The notes beneath the pieces were generated by a model. That model had not been told where the DNA came from and did no database searches. It worked only from the letters and a program-made list of their open reading frames with translations. 64,000 bases of DNA from Ctenosaura bakeri (Eukaryota; Chordata; Lepidosauria; Squamata; Iguanidae): the NCBI GenBank assembly GCA_948474755.1, contig CAOLHI010002525.1:124001-188000 (forward strand). Direction: 5' to 3'. The position numbers and the translations under genes were made by a program. Shown one piece after another: positions 34,620 through 47,669 of the stretch. Numbering within the stretch: the first letter of the stretch is position 1; the number at the start of each line of letters is the position of its first letter.

Positions 34620-36240
34620 TTATAAGAGAGTGTGTATGCTGCCTTGAGATTGTTAGAGAAAAAGTAAGATATAAATGTAATAATAACTAAATAGCAAAGA
34701 ATGTCAACACTCGAAAACCATGGTTAAGTATCTCTTATTAAGGGTCCATGTGTTCAGCATAATCAGTCCCAAAAGGAAAATTCCCCTAAACGTGTCCATT
34801 TTTAAAGACAGAAACTATTTGCATCAAAACAAGCCAAGATGTATATGGTGACAAAAGGGAAAAGGGGAAAAAACAGTAATGAAGCCCATTAATCATACAA
34901 AAATAATAATAATGAAGCAGAACTTGAGACAGAGTGTTCGAATTTGGATACTGCTGATCATAGCTACAACATGTTCATCTGGAAGCACCCTTAGAGTTTG
35001 GACAACGAATTCAATTAGCCAGCAGGAAATTTAGATTAGTCTTTTTAATGGCTTCAGACAAAATTATGTGTTCTTCTAATCTGTTACATGAAAGCTGTCA
35101 CAACCTCTCAGTTACTGTGACACGTTTATACTGGTGTAATTCAGGAGCTGAGAGGAACACCAATGCTTTTAAAGGTACAATGCCTTTGCAGAGGTGTTGA
35201 TCCCTAGATTGAATGTTCTGTACTTTTTGGCTTTTTGTGACTGGTGTTAGGAACATCTTGAGTTATTGGTTAATTAAATAGAGCTTTTCACTGTGGCTTG
35301 ATCCCCTTTTAAAAAGATGTACATGTGCAGCATTCGCTTCAATAAAATGAGCAACCAAACATCCAGATGGATTTACATCAGCAAATTCTACCTTTGAGGA
35401 GATCCTAGCTTCATATCCGGAATCGTTATAATGCATGAAACCAATACTTTATGCAGAAGAATGTGTCTATAGACTGTGTTTCACTGTGGTTGTGTATAGT
35501 CATGGCATGTGATGGTGATTAGTCTTCTGAATTTAATATCAGTCTATATGTCTGGAACAATTATTCTGCATTTATACAACAGACTTCCTAATTAAGGTTA
35601 ATTCAAATCCTCATTCATTTAACTTAGCTACAGCTTCTCGTAACCATACCATATCATGTCATAAAAATCTGTTTTAGAATATTTCCAATATTAAATAAAA
35701 ATTTAATATGGTAAGCTAAAAACAACAATAACCTGGTATTTTAATTAAAGTGTTTTACAACTAGCCTTCTTCTATTTTCATTTGCTCACTTCTGTGCATT
35801 CAGCTGTTGCCCCAGCTTCAAAGAGTGGAAAGGTATTTAAGAAAATACTGATGGCAGTTGTATTTATGTGCATTTCTTAAAACATAAACTATTGTATAAT
35901 TCTGTAATTCTAAGCACACTTACCTGGAAGCACATTTAGGATATCAAGAGTTTATGTACAGTGTGCAAGATCACAGTTTATTTTGTGTAAGAAACAGCTT
36001 CTGTCCATAAAACGACATGTGTTTATTATCCAGTTTATTATCCAGTCCACCTAGCCTTTCTGGAAACAATCTTTTTTATGATCAATAGAACCTAGATTAT
36101 CTCTGTGTGTAACCCATTCATAGTTTATTTGCAGGTCAGGCTAGTAGAAGTAGACCAACTTAAAAACAGGAATGCCCACTCAACTTCTTTTTTCATCATC
36201 TAAATGATATTTTCATTGATCTTCAAAGCTGATGTAAGCA
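34620..36240. other. Mostly unique DNA, possible conserved noncoding content
   Basis: No gene or transposon is evident. The block 35090-35470 is free of simple repeats and evenly complex ('gtgacacgtttatactggtg', 'atatccggaatcgttataat'), so it is a candidate for cross-species conservation. Confidence 0.3.
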
Positions 36241-36251
36241 CTCATACTCTT

Positions 36252-36679
36252 GGCCCTTTCTACTTGGTACATCCAACTTGCTCTGGGGATGGGAGAAGGA
36301 CAGGACTTGGACAATGATTATGCACAACATCATCCAGGTCCCGTCCTTCTCCTTTCCCCAGGAGAGGTGATTGCACCACAAATCATTGATGAGTTTTCCT
36401 CATCAATGACTGGTGATCGTGCTGCCCTCCCACTGTGCATCCACACTTACCTTGCTTGCAGAGGTCCTGGAAGCACAATGTCTGAGCTTCCTGCCCCAGT
36501 GCAACCTGGGACAGTACCTGGCTGTGTTATGGCAGGAAGAGGTGTGACCATTGCATTTCCTGGATCCTGGAGGCAGTGAATCTGGAGGGGAGTGCTCCAT
36601 TACACTCCCCTCCCAGGAGAGGGGCTGCCCCCATTGTCAACAGACACTGCCAGGACACAGGTAAGGTGCAGAAAGGGCC
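36252..36679. mobile_element. GC-rich GGCCCTTTC-ended MITE
   Basis: Ends GGCCCTTTCT and AGAAAGGGCC. Internal blocks 'cacttaccttgcttgcagag', 'cttcctgccccagtgcaacc' and the 3' 'aggtaaggtgcagaaaggg' are shared with 51191 and, reversed, with 16433. Outside triplets are CTT and CTA, so the duplication is imperfect. Confidence 0.75.
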
Positions 36680-36689
36680 CTAGTTTCAA

Positions 36690-37130
36690 AATTAAATATT
36701 CACATTTTAAATACCCCCCCCTAATTATGAATATGAGATTTTGTTAATCTTAAAATTTAGATATTTCAGGATTACTCAGTTCTTTGTTTTGGTTTTAGCA
36801 GACTTCATGTATGAAATCAGTAATCTTCTATTACAAAGCAGTATTACATGGTAAATATCAAATGGAGACAAATAAATAAATAAAAAAAACCCTACAAAAT
36901 TCTGTGAACTGTAATGTAGCACTGTTTCCAGAATGACTTTTGGAGAGCTCTGGTTTCTTTCAAAGCCTTCTGAGAATTCCTCATCAAAATGGCCAAAGCA
37001 TTGGATACATTCCCATCAAGGAAAGCTTGCCCAGCATTATAGATTTTTTTTTTCTTTCTCTCTGGTGTGCAGACATAGGGAAAAGTTCCATCTGTTCTTG
37101 GGTGAGGGTTGGAAATGTATGGCTATGCAA
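36690..37130. other. No feature recognised
   Basis: AT-rich with short C, A and T runs. Confidence 0.4.
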
Positions 37131-37138
37131 ATATTTGG

Positions 37139-37210
37139 GGGACTACAGTTCCCATCAGTCTGAATCAGCATCCTCAATGGTGAGGGAATATAAAGCTGTA
37201 GTCCAGAATT
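37139..37210. repeat. Fragment of 'actacagttcccatca' palindromic repeat
   Basis: 'gggactacagttcccatcag' and the later 'aaagctgtagtcc' are complementary ends typical of a short reptile MITE. Confidence 0.5.
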
Positions 37211-37214
37211 ATCC

Positions 37215-40200
37215 AGAGGAATGTTCCTCATCCTTGTTCTAGAACATCGTCTCATTTCCACATGCATGACTGGATTCAGATGACTTGCTAGAATAAACAC
37301 AATAGCTGTTTATAATCTTACTCTGAATACCTTGTCAGTCTATATTGAAACATTTGAGTGTAGTCCAGGGACACATAGCTAAATACAAAGTTACTTTGAA
37401 CTTATCCACTTGTTCAATAAGCTGCAAGTAGTGGCTTCTCTATATACTTATCAATGACAGGTAGTAAGGTTTTAAATGCTGCTGTTTAGCATTTTACTAT
37501 CTGAATCATGTCTGAAACATAACAACACAGAGTTCAAGGAAGAGATTCATATTTTTGGCACCTTGAAGGAATCCCATAAAAAGTGATGTTTGAATCTATA
37601 AACCTTTTATTTCCAGTATTCGTCTGCACCCATAAATGCATTTTTACAGATGTTTATGTCAGAGAGCACATTTCAAGCTGGTTTGCTTCCATATAGCTAT
37701 GAATATTCTGTTATCTTCTCGTTTTACTTACATTCTATCACTGCCTTTTGTTGCTTCATCCATTGCCAACATTTAGATTTTAAGCTTCTTGAAGGAGAGG
37801 TGTGTCTGTTTGCATAGGTAAAGTGTCATATATATTGGTGGTACCACACACATGTGTATGTATGTGTGTGCATGCATGTTTGATATTGAAACCACCTTGG
37901 ATATAGTGTGGATCACATCATTGCGTAGAGCTGATCATTTTACTGTTTGAGGCAAAAGATAAAATGAACCCCCCCCTCAGACATGGAAGGTTGAAACCCT
38001 CTCAGATATGGAAGGTTGAAACCTGCAGTGGGGCAATGGGCATTAGCATATCTGAGGCAGCAGGGTTGTTTATGGACTTGGGGCAGTTTGTGTGGCATAC
38101 ACAGCTGGTGTCCACCAAGGGAACTGCCAGAAGGACACCACCACTTTCCTTCACTATCTACAAGATGAGGAAATGCCCCTCTCAGCCAAATGCTTTGCCT
38201 TCCACTGCAGAAGGAGTGGAAAGTATATTGGTCATTATTCCTTTCTTGGCTGAAGAAGAGGTTTTCTGAAACTAGGGAAACCACGGTGAGAAGAACAGAG
38301 GCAGTAGAGAGCTGCTGATAGTTTCTTCACACTTTGGCAAGTATTCCTCTACACAGAAATATTTCATTTTTCAGCATCATTTTTGTAGAGATATTTTTTC
38401 AGCACAGAAAACAATGCTTCCTATGCAGCAAGTGGGATCATCTTCTGTGCAGAAAAAAGGTATATTTTTCTCCAGATAAATGCTTCCTGAATTATAAATA
38501 GCAATTGAACGCTGTGTGGAAGTCTTGTGTTTCTTGCCCAATTAGAAGTTTAATACAGGAATCTTTTGTTCTTGTCTGTGAGGATAAAGAATAGAAAGAT
38601 TTACAGCTCTACACTGCATTTGGATGTACGGTTTTGAAGGACTATATGGAATATCTCATGGGCAAGAATTGCAGGGGTAGGCAGTATTGCTGTGTTTGGC
38701 ATCCCATGCAACCATTACAATTGGCATATTCTCAAGATGCCACATGAACCTTTACTCCAACAGCAGGCTTTTAGTATCATATTGCAGTTGCTACATGTGA
38801 GCCAAGTGCTAGTCTTGGGGAAAAATGTTATTTATTTCTGTATTTATCTACCTTTCTCCCAAAATGGGATTCAACAGGACTAAATCATCTTGTTTTAAGA
38901 AAGAAGGAACTATGGTTGCAGTTCCTTGAAAAAACAGAAAAAGAAAAAACAAAAGAAAAAAGAAAAGGAAGGAAGGAAGGAAGCAAGCAAGCAAGCAAGC
39001 AAGCGAGGAGGAAAGCAAGTTCAGTGAAGATCAGCCATTCTCATGTTCGTGAGCAGTAAATCTGCTGTGCTCTGGGTTTTAGTCTGAATTTTACAGCTAC
39101 CATACAAGGTGCTGACCCTCTTTGGGATATGGGCTATAGCATCTTGGATACCTCATTTGAAGTTCAACCTATACCATGAAGTGGATTAGCATCCCCTGGC
39201 ATAGGAGTGATCAGCTACCACTTGAGAGGTGAACCATATTTCTGCTTGTGTCTTGGAAATATACAGACACATAGCTCTGATGGGTGACTTTTTTTTTTTT
39301 TAAAAAAAACAACCCTTCACCTCTCTATTGTAGTCTAATAACATATACAAGCCTTAGATAAAGCAGAAGAAATTCATTTCTTATGGATTTGACCTTCCTC
39401 TGTGTCTTGCTTGATCCAATTTCACCTTCTGTTACAAATCTTGGGTTCCTTTTCTGATCTGAATTCATTCTTTGAGGTTAATATAATGATATTACCAAAA
39501 CATTACTTTACAGCCTGGAAATAGCTTTCATTTCAGATTTAATGCTATTACACGGAATTAGAAAAGCTTTTACTTGCTTTGTGTCCTGTAGACCTTTGAT
39601 ATGTCACAAAGGTTATTTGACGTCTTGAAACCAGTTTAGAATTGTGGCTGCACAGTCTTCATCCCTTCTTATGTGTAATCAGTCTAGTATTTAAATATTC
39701 TTTCCATTTGCATTGGTTCTGTAGTGAGATCTCAGCTTGATTTTTTAAAGACCCTGCAGATTAGCAGAAGGTTACTGAGGTAACTACGAATCACTGTGCT
39801 AGTCTAATTACTTTACACCATGCCATGATTTAGTTTGTTGCAGCCAGAAATCCCTGTTAGAATTAGCGGGAGATAATAATTTATGGGAAATGCTACATTT
39901 GGTGGATACAGGGAGCTGGCAGAATCTTTTAATGCAGTGGAGAAACAGTGAGGCTCTAGATGGTTGCTCTGAAGATATTTCCCAGCAAGTCAATTTGTGG
40001 ACTTCTGTCAGTTATTGAGCTTAGCAGACTGTACCACAGTTCACAGTCGAGTGCTTATGCATTGTGGAAGTCACATGGCATATTTCTTATACTCCACATA
40101 TAGAAATATAGTTTTGTTCTAACCAGAGTGAGAAGTAAACGGAAAAACGTTCCTTTTTTTTTTTTTTTGAAAAACAAAAGAATATGTATAAGCATATATA

Positions 40201-41250
40201 ATGTACTATTTTCTCAAAGGCTCAAGGCATGTGATTACATTTTTGTAATAGGTGGAATCCTGTCCATGTTTTAAGTTTCCGTACAAAAGCAGTTGAACAT
40301 TTTCATCTGAAACAGATTGGATGGAATCAGTTCAAGGTTGTGGAAGGGGAGTTGTGCACATTGTGTCATTGTGCATGGATTTATATTGATGCATACACAA
40401 TATGGCTCTCCATGGTGCAGATGTGCATTGTACCTCCAGATGCATTTTCATATTTGGTCATACAGGATCACAAATCGTTAACAAATTAGCACTGTACAAT
40501 TGCCACTTAATTTTGTGAATGAAAAGTTACATTGCCTTTCGTAAATATCTTGGCCACTATACAGCAAGATCATTCCACTTCCTTCTGTATGAATGATGCT
40601 CTGCAGGGTGGGAAAGAATCATCAGACATTTCTCCTGAACCTCTTTCCACTCTTACTTTTCAGATGGCAATAGATCTATGCCCCTGCCTCTTAACATGTG
40701 TCTTTTCTATATGTGCTTTTGGACAGACATCAGTATGGAGTATCCTCAAGTATCTGCAGGACACATTGGACGGTTCTGAGAGCTGCCATTTTCATTCGTC
40801 ACAATGTCTGACTCTGGGGTCATGAGGGAAATTCATATGGTTGCTCCGAAGCTTAAACATCCAATTCTGCCATGACCAACAGGAAAACCAAAGGGGATAA
40901 TCAGAGTTTGGAAAACTTTTTGGACTGTCACTACTATAGACTCCCTAGGTAGCATGTCACTGGGGGATTTGTAGAGTTGTAATAAAAAAAAAGTACCTTT
41001 CACCAGCTGATGGAAAAGAAAGCACATTGACTAGGGTTCACCTCAAATGCAGAACTTGCACTGGCTTTCAAGAATTTATAAAATGTGTACCTATGTGTTT
41101 ATTTAGAGCATTTATACACCACCAAAAAATTCCCAGATGGGTCAGGCATATCCTCTTCCTGGGAAACTGATTGTGACATTGTTCTCTTTTTCTCTCTTTC
41201 TTTTTTAATAGACATTCCTATAAAGGATCCTTATTACATTACAGTAGTCT
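37215..41250. other. About 4 kb without a gene; includes a repeat-free block
   Basis: No coding sequence is supported. 39480-40080 is free of simple repeats and transposons and looks like a candidate conserved noncoding region. Elsewhere there are short A/T homopolymers (39291-39308, 40153-40168) and low-complexity tracts. Confidence 0.35.
38964..39004. repeat. GGAA then GCAA tetranucleotide array
   Basis: Four to five GGAA units followed by five GCAA units, a sign of slippage plus point mutation. Confidence 0.95.
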
Positions 41251-41251
41251 T

Positions 41252-41459
41252 GGAGAGCCAACACGGTGTAGTGGTTTGAGCATTGGTCTATGACTCTAGA
41301 ACCCAGGATTTGAATTCCCACTTGGCCATGGAAACACACTCAGAGGAAGGCAAAGGCAACCCTGCTCTGAACAAATCCTGCAAGAAAACCTCAGGATAGG
41401 TTTACCTTAAAGTCGTGATAAGTTGAAAATGGCTACCCATTGAAGGCGCACAGCAACAA
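41252..41459 (+). repeat. tRNA-derived squamate SINE
   Basis: Starts 'ggagagccaacacggtgtag', box A 'cggtgtagtggttt', box B 'aggatttgaattcc', 'ctctgaacaaatcctgcaag', tail 'attgaaggcgcacagcaaca'. The 'tgggtgaccttgggcaagtc' segment is deleted. Confidence 0.92.
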
Positions 41460-41712
41460 GTCTTAGGATAACTGAATAATGTGTGACAACATTGGTATAT
41501 TAGGTTGGAATCTGTAAATAATAAAAGAAGACTATTGCCGATGATATGCAAAGCTGTTCTTTCTGAATCGATAACCATAAGCAATCATATCTGAAAGGAG
41601 AAAAAAGAACTATATAAGACTTGTAAAGCCAGATTCATGTGATTAGGAGAAAACTATTGACATCTAGCCTTACTTAACCAGAAAATACTTTTTTATTATG
41701 GTGGAAAATAGT

Positions 41713-41834
41713 GGTCTAAATCCTATTATTATTCCCAACTAAAACAGAGCCACTGAATCGGTGAAATTTACCTATGTGTTGACTCACACAATTGATTCAG
41801 CAGGCCTTCTCTGAAAGGGAATAACTAACAAGAT
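41713..41834. mobile_element. Palindromic MITE, same family as 34479
   Basis: The left end 'gtctaaatcctattattatt' is followed by 'cccaactaaaacagagccac'. The centre has 'attgattcagcaggccttct', but the right end is degraded. Confidence 0.55.
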
Positions 41835-41839
41835 ACTCG

Positions 41840-44800
41840 CCAATATTTGGGACAGGCATCATTAATAAGTGGGTAGAATACTAGGCTATTATCATTCCTA
41901 AAGGTAAAAGTGATCACAAAAAAGCCTTACTCACATACTTTAGGCTATCCAATAAAATGGTAATTGAAGATCAGGGAACTGAACCTTAGAATTGAGCCTT
42001 ATTGCACTATAAAACCATCCTTCTTATCTTATATCCATAAACTTGTGGGAATATTCTTCCATGGTTACTATAAATCGAGATGGAAAAGTGGACAGGCCCT
42101 GATCATGTAAATTGGAATATGTTTATTAAAATTACAGCTATTTGTATTTATGTCTGCTAAAATTTTAGTCTTTTACAGGGTGACAAGTTGATGCAGATCC
42201 TCACATTATAAATAATGATTGGGTTTCTAAAAACAAGAACTATTCTGAATAAATATAGTTCTAAACTGAGCGGACATATTACAGATACAGAGTTCTCATA
42301 CCTGATTACATAATTATGCAAATCTATGATGGAAGAGTGGGGAGATCACTATTTGCAATTTGCACTCCTATTCCAAGTCAGCACTGCATATTACTGGCAT
42401 CAATCAATCCTCTTATGCTCATTTTCTTCTTACGGAAAGACAATTTGTATGATTTGGGGAGAATATAGAGAAAGTGGCATGAATAAAAACATTGAAAAAC
42501 TAATTGCAAATCTATGTTATCTGAATGGAATTTATAATGAACAACACAGTGCAAAATCAAAATTTAATGAATGGGATGATGGCAGCACAATGACATTTAC
42601 TAAGAAATGAGAGCTAGTTAAGTATTCTGAGTTACTTATTTGACTCTGTGATACCACAGTTAGACTATCAGGAAATTTATTTATTTTTTTTTTTTTTGTA
42701 GCTTCTAAAATACTCTAGTGAGACGAATAATCACTAAGAGTTACAAAACCAGATTTTAAGCATAGACTATTTGCCTGCAGATACAGTTTTTATTCTTGGG
42801 CTGTACTCTTATCTTGTACTACACTGCTTCAACATCTTTGTCTTAGCAATTTTCTGTGAAAGATCTTTTCAGAGAAACTGTTAATAAATCTTTAATTATG
42901 TGGCTGGAACAGTCCACCAAGGAGTTCATAAGCATGTTCTATCCTATGGATGAAAATCATGTGATCTTTAAGTCCAACAGCATATTCAAAGCTATGTCTT
43001 ACCATGGGATGGGTATTATGTGACCATCCAGATGTTGTTAGACTGCCCACATGTCATAACTGTGATACAGCAAGCGTTCCATACTGAAAGTTTATCCTGA
43101 TGTCCTGGCAGCCAGAGTTTTCCCAAGATACTTAGACCAAAATGATTAAATTTCATCATAGTTGCAGATGCTCCATGCCTGAAATGAAGTTCACTACCAT
43201 AATGTTGCTATGGCAACAGTGTAGACTAATGAGGGCTTGGATCCAAAGTTGCACAAGCATGAAAATACTTGGAATTCTCTCTCTCTCTAGCTGGAATTTC
43301 TTGAACATCACAGCCTGAATCATGGGAGGGGAGATTAGACATGGGACAATGGGGAATAGAATAACTTCAGACTGGCCAAGAACATTATGCAAATGGAGCT
43401 TCATTCACACATGATGCCTTCCACTGATTAAGGGAAATTTCCCCTCCTCACTGCAGTCCATATGATATAGCCTGAACCATTCACAAAGTTCTCCATGTCT
43501 CTTCTGATAGACCTTTTGGGTGTGATAAGAAGATACAGTGGGATAAAGGGGCTGGAAGTGGCCTTATTCTCATACACTGCTTGGATGCCGCCCAGTAATG
43601 ATAGCAGCAAACACTGGTGCTTTTTAAAAGAATAACACAGAAGACAGAATATCAGTAGTATTACCCACAAGTTTGCCCTGTATTAAAATTCCTAGATTTT
43701 GCAAGTGGAGAACATGGACAGAGAAACAGTGACTGGCTTAAGGCTAACTAGTAAAATCATACTACAGATGAGAACTTTAGCCAGGCAGGGACTATTGATT
43801 TTCAGTTCAGCAGCTGCTACCTACTATAGGGCTGGAGGTAGTTCTGATAGGTAATGACCATGCTGACTTTCCTGCATTTTTAAGAGCGTGAAGTGCAATA
43901 GGCCATGTTTGCACCTTGGGCTCCCTGGTAATACCACAGTAATATAAAATTATTCCTGAAGGGAGATTACTTTTCACTCCACCTGGCATTTTCCTTAATT
44001 CTAGAAATGTCTCAGTAGGATGACTGCAAAATTAGAAGGAGGATTGAACAGTTTGGCAGCCCCACAAGATTGCATTGCTCTCACATAAAATGAGAACATT
44101 ATCAAGATTTCTGGCTCCATTCAGAAGAAGACAGCACTTTCCTCACTGCAAATTGCTTCATACTCAGAAATTGTGCCAACATACAAAATTGGATTTCTTT
44201 AAAGCAGCCAAAATATAGTATTTACATTATCTAAGTGTGATAATTAAGCAATTAAACACAAATGTTTCCTAATGGGGCATACAGTAAGATTGGAGAAGGA
44301 GTTTAAATGATGGTATTGCTGAGACATTAAAAGATGTACAGGATATAGACGGAGTGATAAGAGTTTCTCTGTCAGGAAAATAAATTTATTGATAGAACAT
44401 TGATTTTCCCTTCTATGTGGAGTAAGTATTCTTTAGAAAGCTGTGATAAGTTTGCTGGCTGTTTCACTTTATATCACATTGGTTCATTTTCCTTTGGGCA
44501 TTGAATTTTCACATACCCCCAGGTAAAGATGGAAAGAATATTCAAAAAGAGTTGAAAACATATTTCTTTAGTGTCAACAGACACTGATGAGAAGACTACT
44601 GATGAGAATCAGTTTAGGACTTGTTCTACTCAAAACTCACATTTAGTTGTTTTTGTGAAGAAAAAAGCATTTTCTGTGTAGAAAACACCATTTTCTATGC
44701 ATAGTATGTCTTCACAGAAAAGAGTAATTCTACACAGAAGTATGCAGAGAAAAATAATAAATAATTACATCTCTACTTCTGGGCCTTTCTACATCTCATT

Positions 44801-44950
44801 TGATATAATATTTGATGAGAAAAATCAGGTGCCAAAACAGTCGTTGGAGTGCAGCTGGATCTTGTGATTTTATGTAACTTCAACTATTTGTGAGGCTATT
44901 ACTAAGCACTCATACCATGTTGCATAGGTATGTATACATAGAGAATGGGA
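41840..44950. other. No gene recognised
   Basis: 3.1 kb of AT-rich sequence with T runs near 42680-42700. Short open frames (60-94 codons) overlap on both strands with no motif. Confidence 0.4.
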
Positions 44951-44956
44951 TTTAAT

Positions 44957-45044
44957 TCTTTCCTTCCTTCCTTCCTTCCTTCCTTCCTTCCTTCCTTCCT
45001 TCCTTCCTTCCTTCCTTCCTTCCTTCCTTCTTCCTTCCTTCCTT
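44957..45044. repeat. TTCC tetranucleotide array, about 88 bp
   Basis: About twenty tandem TTCC units with one slip near the end. Such pure arrays are usually polymorphic in length. Confidence 0.97.
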
Positions 45045-45049
45045 ATCAC

Positions 45050-46195
45050 TCTGTTGTGTTGAGAAATCTAACTTCTTAAAAAGAAACAACATTTAATTGT
45101 ATCAATCTAGATCCTTGCTTTGCCTGTGATACCATGCATATAGATTTCCACTGAAAGGTAAATAATTTTGAGCTTGGCACACATCAGTATATAGCCAAAA
45201 ATGAGTTCAACTAAATCATTATTTATTACTGGGCAGTTATGGTGACAAATTAAACCTTGATCAATCAGTGATAATAAATTGTTGGCTGTGGCATTTATGA
45301 ATAGTGATGGCCAACCATGATCCCTGTAGATGCAAAAGACAAAGTTTCAGAGTTTATCTCACTACAGCTGAAAAAAAAAAAAATCTGTTTCACTTTCTCT
45401 CACTTTTTTTTTTTAATATGACCCTGATTTGTGAAAATGATGGTGAATTGGTGATGTTTACTGGATTCGTATTAGAAAAAACAAACAAAAAAACCAGACA
45501 AAATTATCACTCAAATATACTGGCCAAATTGATTAGGTGCACCTATACTAAATATTGAAAGAGCTATGTTTTCCCCACATATCATGTAGCAGTTACAGAA
45601 AAAGAGGCTGTTAGCAAAAAGAAGTGGCACTATGATTATATACATAGTTTTCATATCAAGACTTTTTTAGAACTAAGCAACACTTGGCTTCAAGGACTTC
45701 TCAATTTCATGTTCTCCCTGATTTTTTTAAAACAGTTAGCTGCTTGTGATTTCTTTCTGTTCCCCTATGAAGCAATTTATGAACATAGGCAAGTTCATAA
45801 AAGCAATTAAAAAAAAATCTCACCTATCCCTTGGTTATTCAACCAAAATTAACCAATATTCATCTTTCAGACTTTTATCCTTTCCTATCTCCTTCCCTTG
45901 CTTTCTGTTTCTGACTTTCCATCAAACTATGTTTAAAAGATGACTGTCTTCCTTCACAGACAGTTAAATACTACTGTTGTCTTCTGACATTGTAATCATC
46001 AGGTTGCTACAAATGAATTATGTGAAGAAGCTGTAGTGATTTCATTTCACTTGTGGTCTGTTGCAGAGTTAGAGTCGGCCATGCTGAGCCATGATTTATG
46101 CTTGGTAAAAATGGAAACAGAAACCCCACTGTTGGAATGTCCTATGGTGTGGTAGTCATCTGAAATAATGGCATTTTAAAGAAATACAGGCAGTC
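45050..46195. other. No gene recognised
   Basis: AT-rich sequence with A and T homopolymers. Confidence 0.4.
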
Positions 46196-46199
46196 TTTT

Positions 46200-46720
46200 A
46201 AACTCAGCAAAATCTGGCAACTCTGCCTAGGGTGGGTTTGACAGGTACTTTATGCCTCACTGCTGTTTCCATGTTTGAACTGATCCTGTCCTTCCTTCTT
46301 TGAGTTGTCTGGTTTCTTCCTTTACAGATTGCTGACCTGAAAACATTCATGCCAATGCTTTCTTTGTTGGAAGCCGCCACAGTGGAGTGCAGGCTTCCTA
46401 ACAGCTGGCCATACTTCATTGTAAAATTGTAAATGCTCAAAACTTTTGCTCCCGTTCCCAGGGGATCCCCTATTAAAATGATTTTGCATTCATGACGTGC
46501 CAACACTTCCTGTAAATGAGCCAAAGAAGCAGCAGATTAAGCATAACTATGAATTCTGAGTGGGCTGGAGTAGATTGTTTCTCTTGAAAGACTCATTTCT
46601 TTTTCTGCCGAAAATTCAAATCGCCAGCGATTGAACGCTCTATCAAGACTGCAGTAAAATGCAGTTCACAATTAAAGTCTCCTAGATTTTCTCGCCAGGG
46701 GTAAAGAATACCTTCATAAA
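46200..46720. other. Repeat-free exon-like or conserved noncoding block
   Basis: This is the most gene-like non-repeat stretch in the window. On the minus strand an acceptor-like tract (ctttggctcatttacag) precedes an open frame of about 59 codons from 46510 down to about 46335. That frame ends at a weak donor-like AG|GTCAGC, and the other two frames are closed. On the plus strand a stronger acceptor-like tract (ctggtttcttcctttacag, ending 46327) precedes 34 open codons and a stop. The adjacent 46600-46700 has several CpGs (gccgaaaattcaaatcgcca). I recognise no protein, so a conserved noncoding element is equally possible. Confidence 0.35.
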
Positions 46721-46724
46721 TCCA

Positions 46725-47490
46725 ATTGTTCCTTTATTACAGAAACAGGATTCATCTTTTGGGGTCTTTTGGGTTACTTGTTCCATTTGTTCCTTTCCTA
46801 GTGAAATAAGTAACTGTGACTTCAAAACATGTTTTTCTTTCATAAAGGAGGCATGGAGTGACTTAGTCTACTGATTAAAAGCCTTAAATGATGTAGTTCT
46901 AATTCCTTTGATTTTACTACCCAATAGAAGTGAGTAATATGAAAGACATTCATTTCATTGCCTTTCACCTTATAGCATTCCCACATACATTTTCCTGGAC
47001 AGAGAGGTATTTATTTCAGTATTAAAATTAATATACATTGGTAATACTGTACTGATGCATGATGCATAATTGAATATACATTCTAGAAAGCAAGAAGGGC
47101 AGCTAATTTCTGATAGTGTTCAACCTCTACTTACTAGAAGTTCCATTTGAAAATGGCCTTGAGAAAACAAAGCTTTCTCTCTCTTTCTGGGTTGTAAAAT
47201 ATATTGTCAATTTTTTTTTCCTTGATGAGAAAGGATGTTAAAAAATAAATCAATCAAAAGCTGCATATATTTTTTTTTGTATTCCATACTTTTTTGCAAA
47301 ACAGTTTGCTGATACCTGGTTCCTGAAATTCTGCTTTCGTTCAGGTACCAATAACCCTGTGTATTTTACATTTTCTAGTATTCAGTTGCATTCCAGGTAT
47401 TAGAGGGGTATAGGAGTTCTTTCTTTCCCACTGTAGAAGTTTCACCAGAAACCCAGGCAAGTAGGTAGGAAAACAATCCAATTCTGAAGA
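46725..47490. other. No gene recognised
   Basis: AT-rich sequence with T runs near 47211 and 47270. Confidence 0.4.
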
Positions 47491-47496
47491 AATGAA

Positions 47497-47666
47497 GGCA
47501 CCAAATCCTGTTTGATCTTGGAGGCTAAGTGGGACCAGCCCTGGTTGGTACTTGAGTGGGAGACCACCAATAAATACCAGATGCTGTAGGGTGTATTTCA
47601 GAGGAGGAAAAAGCACCTCTGACGATTTCTTGTCTAAAAAAACTTTTATGAAATCCATATGTTGCA
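47497..47666 (+). repeat. 5S-rRNA-derived SINE (SINE3 type)
   Basis: 47497-47592 follows vertebrate 5S rRNA closely. It has 'tttgatcttggaggctaag' (box A region), 'gggaccagccctggttggta', 'cttgagtgggagaccacc' (box C region), 'aaataccagatgctgtaggg'. The sequence then continues into a non-5S body ('cagaggaggaaaaagcacct', 'cttgtctaaaaaaac', 'tatgaaatccat'). That chimeric layout marks a SINE3-type retroposon rather than a working 5S gene, and the 5' third of 5S is missing. It is a single decayed copy in this window. Confidence 0.85.
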
Positions 47667-47669
47667 CAT

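Noticed and set aside
47497..47592. Functional 5S rRNA gene
   Set aside because: The first third of 5S is absent, many substitutions occur in internal promoter boxes, and a non-5S body follows. It is a SINE-type pseudo-5S.
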